A stretch of 64,000 nucleotides of DNA from Leptospiraceae bacterium (GTDB lineage Bacteria; Spirochaetota; Leptospiria; Leptospirales; Leptospiraceae). The notes under the pieces are model-generated. The model did no database searches, was not told where the DNA came from, and worked only from the letters and a program-made list of their open reading frames with translations. Both the position numbers and the translations under genes were made by a program. The number at the start of each line of letters is the position of its first letter. Position 1 is the stretch's first letter. The DNA lies in contig JACKPC010000003.1 of the NCBI GenBank assembly GCA_024233835.1, forward strand, positions 280,501 through 344,500, written 5' to 3'. This document shows positions 62,501 to 64,000 of the stretch, one piece after another.

Positions 62501-64000
62501 AGAGTAAGCGTAGCAGCGTTTCCGGCTGTATCGTTAATAGTTCCACTATTTAGAGCAAGAGAGTTATTGGCAACGTAGTCGAGGTCGGATGTGGTATGTC
62601 CTGCACCCACAGCATAACGGAAAGTTAAAGTGTTACTACCTGAACCACCGAAGTAGTCTACGACAGCATCGGTTCCACCGGTTTCGAGGGTGATTTGGGG
62701 AGTGCCTGTTACGGTAACATTTTCACTGAAAGTAATTGTAATATCAATAGATTCGCTAATACCGTAAGTTCCATCAGCTTTAGTAGAGGTTACATTGGTA
62801 ACAGTCGGAACGGTCGTGTCGATGACAATAGCCTTGTTAGCACCCAGTGAGTTGGCAGCACCGGGTGCTGCGAGAGTAAGTGTTGCCGGATTGCCTGCTG
62901 CATCATTAATAGTTCCGCTATTTAGAGCCAATGCGGTAGTGCTGATGTAATCTAAGTCGGCACTTGTATGACCGGCTCCCACAGTATAACGGAAAGTTAA
63001 AGTGTTACTACCTGAACCACCGAAGTAGTCTACGACAGCATCGGTTCCACCGGTTTCGAGGGTGACTTGGGGTGTGCCTGTTACGGTAACATTTTCACTG
63101 AAAGTAATAGTAATATCGATTACTTCAGTGGCTTTATAACTTCCATCAGCTTTTGATGAAGTAACATTGGCAACAGTTGGAACGGTCGTATCGATGACAA
63201 TGGCCTTATTGGCACCCAGGGAACCTGCTGCTGCCGGGTTTGCGAGAGTCAGTGTGGCCGGGTTTCCTGCTGTATCGTTAATAGTTCCGCTATTTAGAGC
63301 AAGAGAATTATTCGCTACATAGTCGAGGTCAGAAGAGGTATCACCTGTCTGAACAGTATAAGTAAAAGTTAAAGTATTGGTTCCACTTCCTGAATCGTAG
63401 GTAGCATTTCTATCGGTGGTTCCGGTTTCGAGGGTTAAGGATGGAATACCACCGGTTGTATTCACGGTAACAACTTCCGAGAAAACCACCTGAATGCTGA
63501 TTGATTGCCCGACTTTATAAGTTCCATTGGCAGTAGAAGAGGTTACACCGGTAACAGTCGGAACTGTCGTATCGATGACAATGGCCTTATTGGCACCTAA
63601 AGAGCCTGCTGCTGCCGGATTTGCCAGAGTAAGTGTGGCCGGATTGCCTGCTGCATCGTTAATGGTCCCGCTATTTAGAGCGAGAGAGCTATTGGCGACG
63701 TAGTCAAGGTCAGAAGAGGTATCGCCAGCCTGAACTGTATAAGTAAAATTTAAAGTATTGGTTCCACTTCCTGAAGCGTAGGTAGCATTTCTATCAGTAG
63801 TTCCGGTTTCGAGAGTTAAGGATGGAATTCCACCGGTTGTATTCACGGTAACGGTTTCCGAAAAAGTCACCTGAATGCTTACCGAATCACCGACTTTATA
63901 AGTCCCATCGGTAGTAGAAGAAGTTACATTGGTAACGGTTGGAGCTGCTGTATCTATAATAATGTCTTTGTTTGCCCCCAGAGAGTTTGTAGCAGCCGGG
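53557..64000 (-). CDS. Giant surface protein with Ig-like and Calx-beta repeats, 5' end outside window
   Basis: The frame is open across the whole right edge, giving more than 3480 residues; the N-terminus is not seen. Reading N to C: eleven tandem Ig-like units of 124-127 residues (64000 to about 59810; core IVIDTTVPTVTNVTS ... ITFSENVTV ... LALNSGTINDAAGN); seven or eight Calx-beta-type domains (about 59810-57460; VTEGG.. , ND.. and ITDND motifs); a unique region of about 1300 residues with Cys pairs; and a final hydrophobic helix followed by RNARKSRSISP. That tail (helix plus basic cluster) suggests membrane retention or sorting. Probably an adhesin or filamentous surface structure; Asp-rich motifs suggest Ca binding. 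Confidence 0.85.
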   Translation of the reverse strand, partial: PAATNSLGANKDIIIDTAAPTVTNVTSSTTDGTYKVGDSVSIQVTFSETVTVNTTGGIPSLTLETGTTDRNATYASGSGTNTLNFTYTVQAGDTSSDLDYVANSSLALNSGTINDAAGNPATLTLANPAAAGSLGANKAIVIDTTVPTVTGVTSSTANGTYKVGQSISIQVVFSEVVTVNTTGGIPSLTLETGTTDRNATYDSGSGTNTLTFTYTVQTGDTSSDLDYVANNSLALNSGTINDTAGNPATLTLANPAAAGSLGANKAIVIDTTVPTVANVTSSKADGSYKATEVIDITITFSENVTVTGTPQVTLETGGTDAVVDYFGGSGSNTLTFRYTVGAGHTSADLDYISTTALALNSGTINDAAGNPATLTLAAPGAANSLGANKAIVIDTTVPTVTNVTSTKADGTYGISESIDITITFSENVTVTGTPQITLETGGTDAVVDYFGGSGSNTLTFRYAVGAGHTTSDLDYVANNSLALNSGTINDTAGNAATLTLANPAAAGSLGANKAIVIDTTVPTVTNVTSSTTDGTYKAGDSVSIQVTFSEAVTVNTTGGTPSLTLETGATDRNATYASGSGTSTLTFTYTVQAGDTSADLDYVANSSLALNSGTINDAAGNAATLTLANPAAAGSLGANKAIVIDTAVPTVTNVSSSTADGTYKAGQSVSIQITFSEAVTVNTTGGTPSLTLETGATDRNATYASGSGTNTLTFTYTVQAGDTSADLDYVANNSLALNSGTINDAAGNAATLTLANPAAAGSLGANKAIVIDTTVPTVTNVTSTKADGSYKASEVIDVTITFSENVTVTGTPQITLETGSTDAVVDYFGGSGSNTLTFRYTVGAGHTTSDLDYVANNSLALNSGTINDAAGNAATLTLANPAAAGSLGANKAIVIDTTVPTIVGVTSSKANGSYKAGDTIDIEVSFSEAAFVTGSPYITLETGATDRNVSYTSGSGSSTLVFSYTVQAGDTSADLDYISNSALVLNSGTINDTAGNPATLTLAAPGAANSLGANKAIVIDTTVPTVSSVTSTKADGSYKAGDVIDVTITFSENVTVTGTPQITLETGATDAVVDYFGGSGSNTLTFRYTVAAGHTSADLDYISTTALALNSGTINDAAGNPATLTLAAPGAANSLGANKAIVIDTSVPTVSNVTSSTTDGTYKLGDSISIQVVFSENVNVSGTPLLTLETGTTDRTASYASGSGTNTLTFTYTVQAGDNSTDLDYTATTSLALNGGTIKDTALNDATLTLFSPGATNSLGANKAIVIDGIVPTVTNVTSTKADGTYGSGVSIDVTVTFSEAVTVNTGGGTPYLTLETGTTDRNATYASGSGTNTLTFTYTVQNGDSSADLDYTATTALALSGGTIKDTALNDATLTLFSPGATNSLGANKAIVINAAVPEINFTSASSANSESTTSVNIPVALSLSTASTVTVNYAVTGGTATGSGTDYTLASGTLTFTNGASPQNIALTVVNDSLDESNETIIITLSSPSATATLGSTNVHTYTITNDDTAGVTLSKTTSSATEGGSSDSYTVVLNTQPTADVSISFGTSPQLSNVSPVTFTTSDWNTPKTVNVVAIDDSIEEGNTYTHNLTHSASSSDSKYNGISISDNVVTITDNDTAGITISKTTAAVTEGGTTDSYTLVLTSEPTADVTIAFNTGTQVTAITSLVFTSSNWSTAQTVNVSAIDDSNIEGTHTQNIVHTVTSSDTYYNNFSISNNAVTITDNDVASISITQSGGSTNVTEGGSTDTYTVVLTAAPTATVTVSVAIPNSQVTVSPTDLTFTTGDWNSAQTVTVTAVNDAIAEGNHTSAINYTASSTDGNYNGKTASVTANITDNDSAGVSIVESSSSTDVTEGGTTDTYTVVLTSAPTNDVTITVTGNADASVSPTSLTFTSGNWSTTQTVTVTAVDDTIYEGTQTATITHSASSSDGNYNGISIASVTANVTDNDSQPTISINDVAVTEGNSGTVDVIFTVSLSHQSESAISVNYATADNTATTADSDYTAISSTALNFAALDTSKTITVVANGDTKDENNETFYVNLSGATGATISDSQGSGTINNDDTAPTVQFASATSNSTDESTNNRLITLNLSAASGKTVSVVVTDAGGTATSSTDYTAIGSPLTVNFSAGTTSQTVTIAVIQDLIYESGNETVVLTLSSPTNATLGTQTTHTFTIIDDEIGISSAQTMDCDNNGKIDHYKLTFSAAVTDSTFPGYSVDALGTATTHWLIAGYSNVALHHGTAVNSACGVTDAVNDTVLYLSFTEGAGYDTGAKPDLTTSTTPTLTGATGTVAQAFSASVTEADTAKPVVVSATGNSASNILSVTFSEPVYGASGSPACGGGGGDLGTSTLTYSNLSAGGATSITAMGTDTCGIDNTAKYLLDTAFNSGDNGVDTVAASGNIYDAANNTGNPTTKTVSITIGPVITQIYQYDVDSDGKIDQIKVLFSSNIQDSSITDAEAGRFSLDGTALVKIDSTAGGTGTITSPNDDPGISSDNIVTVITDDFSVSGTEKKSMSFTMQSGKWLGSGVELQSVADLSAEIIDKAPPIILTAVAAENATAGAGIDSDDTLLITFSEPTNKPNIDNNNIASILSLSSSHTWNDISSAVWNVTGDKLTITFAGTGSPSISIGDYITILGTITDTATSPNTSVNLQSLNPISGKFEVAVPVLTNASSMNPTTVRITYSLPVNETQATTIGNYKIANSTSVTGICSNNSNFTGTSSSLSITGITKIDDNTYDLTTLTQVNGNSYTVLADKSSITHRDYPSYTIACPNNANFVGQEKLKVSNSVCIDLKSLVVSFSKPVKSGVNLANSAECNTVSECASRYTVKGIVSGTEVGNITSVKVLDGTVCGGLSANPNKVCITHELNQNGSIYTIIAANNTNGDGFDDTSFGAIQDTSGTENLQATPKDRGSFTGCGTTPHNFVDGPVISDPFGDGTAFGYLEKYNNKIYIGPNKNGNGATRFNADGSSPENLTFEILKDTTGSRQSDSTASAPFNSIGSTGCTANNNSTAGCGPNNENGRGNFVVGTFGGNEYLFISGVKDSNNDYLYFTTDTDSVLNFDYLDASWGFDNYDGCRASWSSSVVWNSVSESIHIFNGIIYWSVPGAGTNRPFLTKINTLNNEMVCGPDGGYMNMRYMTGVGRIAATRPAQPDNLGGYFTSFNDRVYFMNSGSISFNTSTCKEGNTYSAGVCEQNGGFIRSTNNAPTNCTSSACSDWVDITPNSTDYKKYFSIGLEKLTDLIPANKPIPGATEFQGKLFVIRNACMQALWDNSCAFSSNCSDDMLCPAGQEVPQLWKCDPGLSGNANECDSGDWTLVAQNSSTGKTNFGDTNNNKITMVAGNGDYLYVGFDNVSTGIEVWRTNVTNPSLESDFSQIGGDGFGSGTNITEIYDHVSLNNGSVYYLYLSIGKNSVPVRVHRQQNIGPVVLNNILHPKEETNLIAYIGKWQNLKYAMGFFIFASFLILLLHYIRNARKSRSISP
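59810..64000 (-). repeat. In-gene tandem repeats, 372 or 381 bp
   Basis: Unit starts (P-T-V codons) at about 63932, 63551, 63170, 62798, 62426, 62045, 61664, 61291, 60920, 60548 and 60176. Two unit lengths occur, differing by three codons: longer units with VNTTGG, shorter with VTGT. Long stretches of DNA identity between units imply recent amplification. Confidence 0.85.

Noticed and set aside
1..64000. tRNA, rRNA or known riboswitch
   Set aside because: I looked for TTCGA/GGTTC arms with acceptor complements and for common riboswitch cores and saw none that hold up.

Overview
The window is AT-rich (35-40% G+C by eye) bacterial chromosome. It carries many lipobox lipoproteins, a 7TM-type sensor adenylate cyclase, a PAS chemoreceptor, FadL-like and DUF3187-like outer-membrane proteins, and Calx-beta/Ig-like surface repeats. 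This mix suggests a Leptospira-like spirochaete; that is an inference from gene content, as no rRNA or other phylogenetic marker is present.

1-11.5 kb is ordinary chromosome: a partial lipoprotein gene, a NodB-type deacetylase, a class III cyclase, an SDR39U1-type epimerase, a c-type cytochrome lipoprotein, a STAS protein, a GDP-mannose 4,6-dehydratase, and a translationally coupled operon sppA - Yip1-like membrane protein - surE - TPR protein. A frameshifted Hint-domain remnant and an intact IS1182-type element (12.57-14.36 kb) follow.

14.36-44.11 kb is the striking part. I read it as a mobile integron cassette array of 14 cassettes separated by 13 complete attC-like sites (72-295 nt), with a further site cut by the IS1182 element. 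The evidence is direct. At each junction an AAC/GTT pair closes a long imperfect palindrome, and the two ends of each cassette are reverse complements of each other (for example GTTATGTGCC at 14364 and GGCACATAAC at 18580). One cassette is present twice, 2200 bp apart, and the duplicated unit stops exactly at the predicted crossover points. All original cassette genes read leftwards, so the insertion end should be near 44.1 kb, but no integrase gene is in the window. Cargo includes a radical SAM/SPASM operon, UDG-like proteins, PD-(D/E)XK-like nucleases, a DprA-like + ComF-like + HAD three-gene cassette, two phosphodiester glycosidase (DUF2233) proteins, an MBL + DJ-1/PfpI pair, a DUF433/DUF5615 toxin-antitoxin pair, and a DUF262-HNH + EcoRI-type methyltransferase pair. 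Several cassettes carry two or three genes, and one has no gene. Three insertion sequences (two IS66, one IS4-like) have landed inside cassette genes. Removing each element plus one target duplication restores an open frame exactly, giving 355, 240 and 548 codons.

44.1-47.4 kb is a flank of small accessory genes: an XRE regulator, a ParE-type toxin-antitoxin pair, a core-deleted Rpn/PDDEXK protein, and a HIRAN protein with an N-terminal membrane segment. 47.4-64 kb encodes cell-envelope and sensory proteins on the minus strand: DUF3187-like, PAS-MCP, OmpP1/FadL, three lipoproteins, and a giant surface-type protein of more than 3480 residues that runs off the right edge, with 11 visible Ig-like repeats and a run of Calx-beta-like domains.
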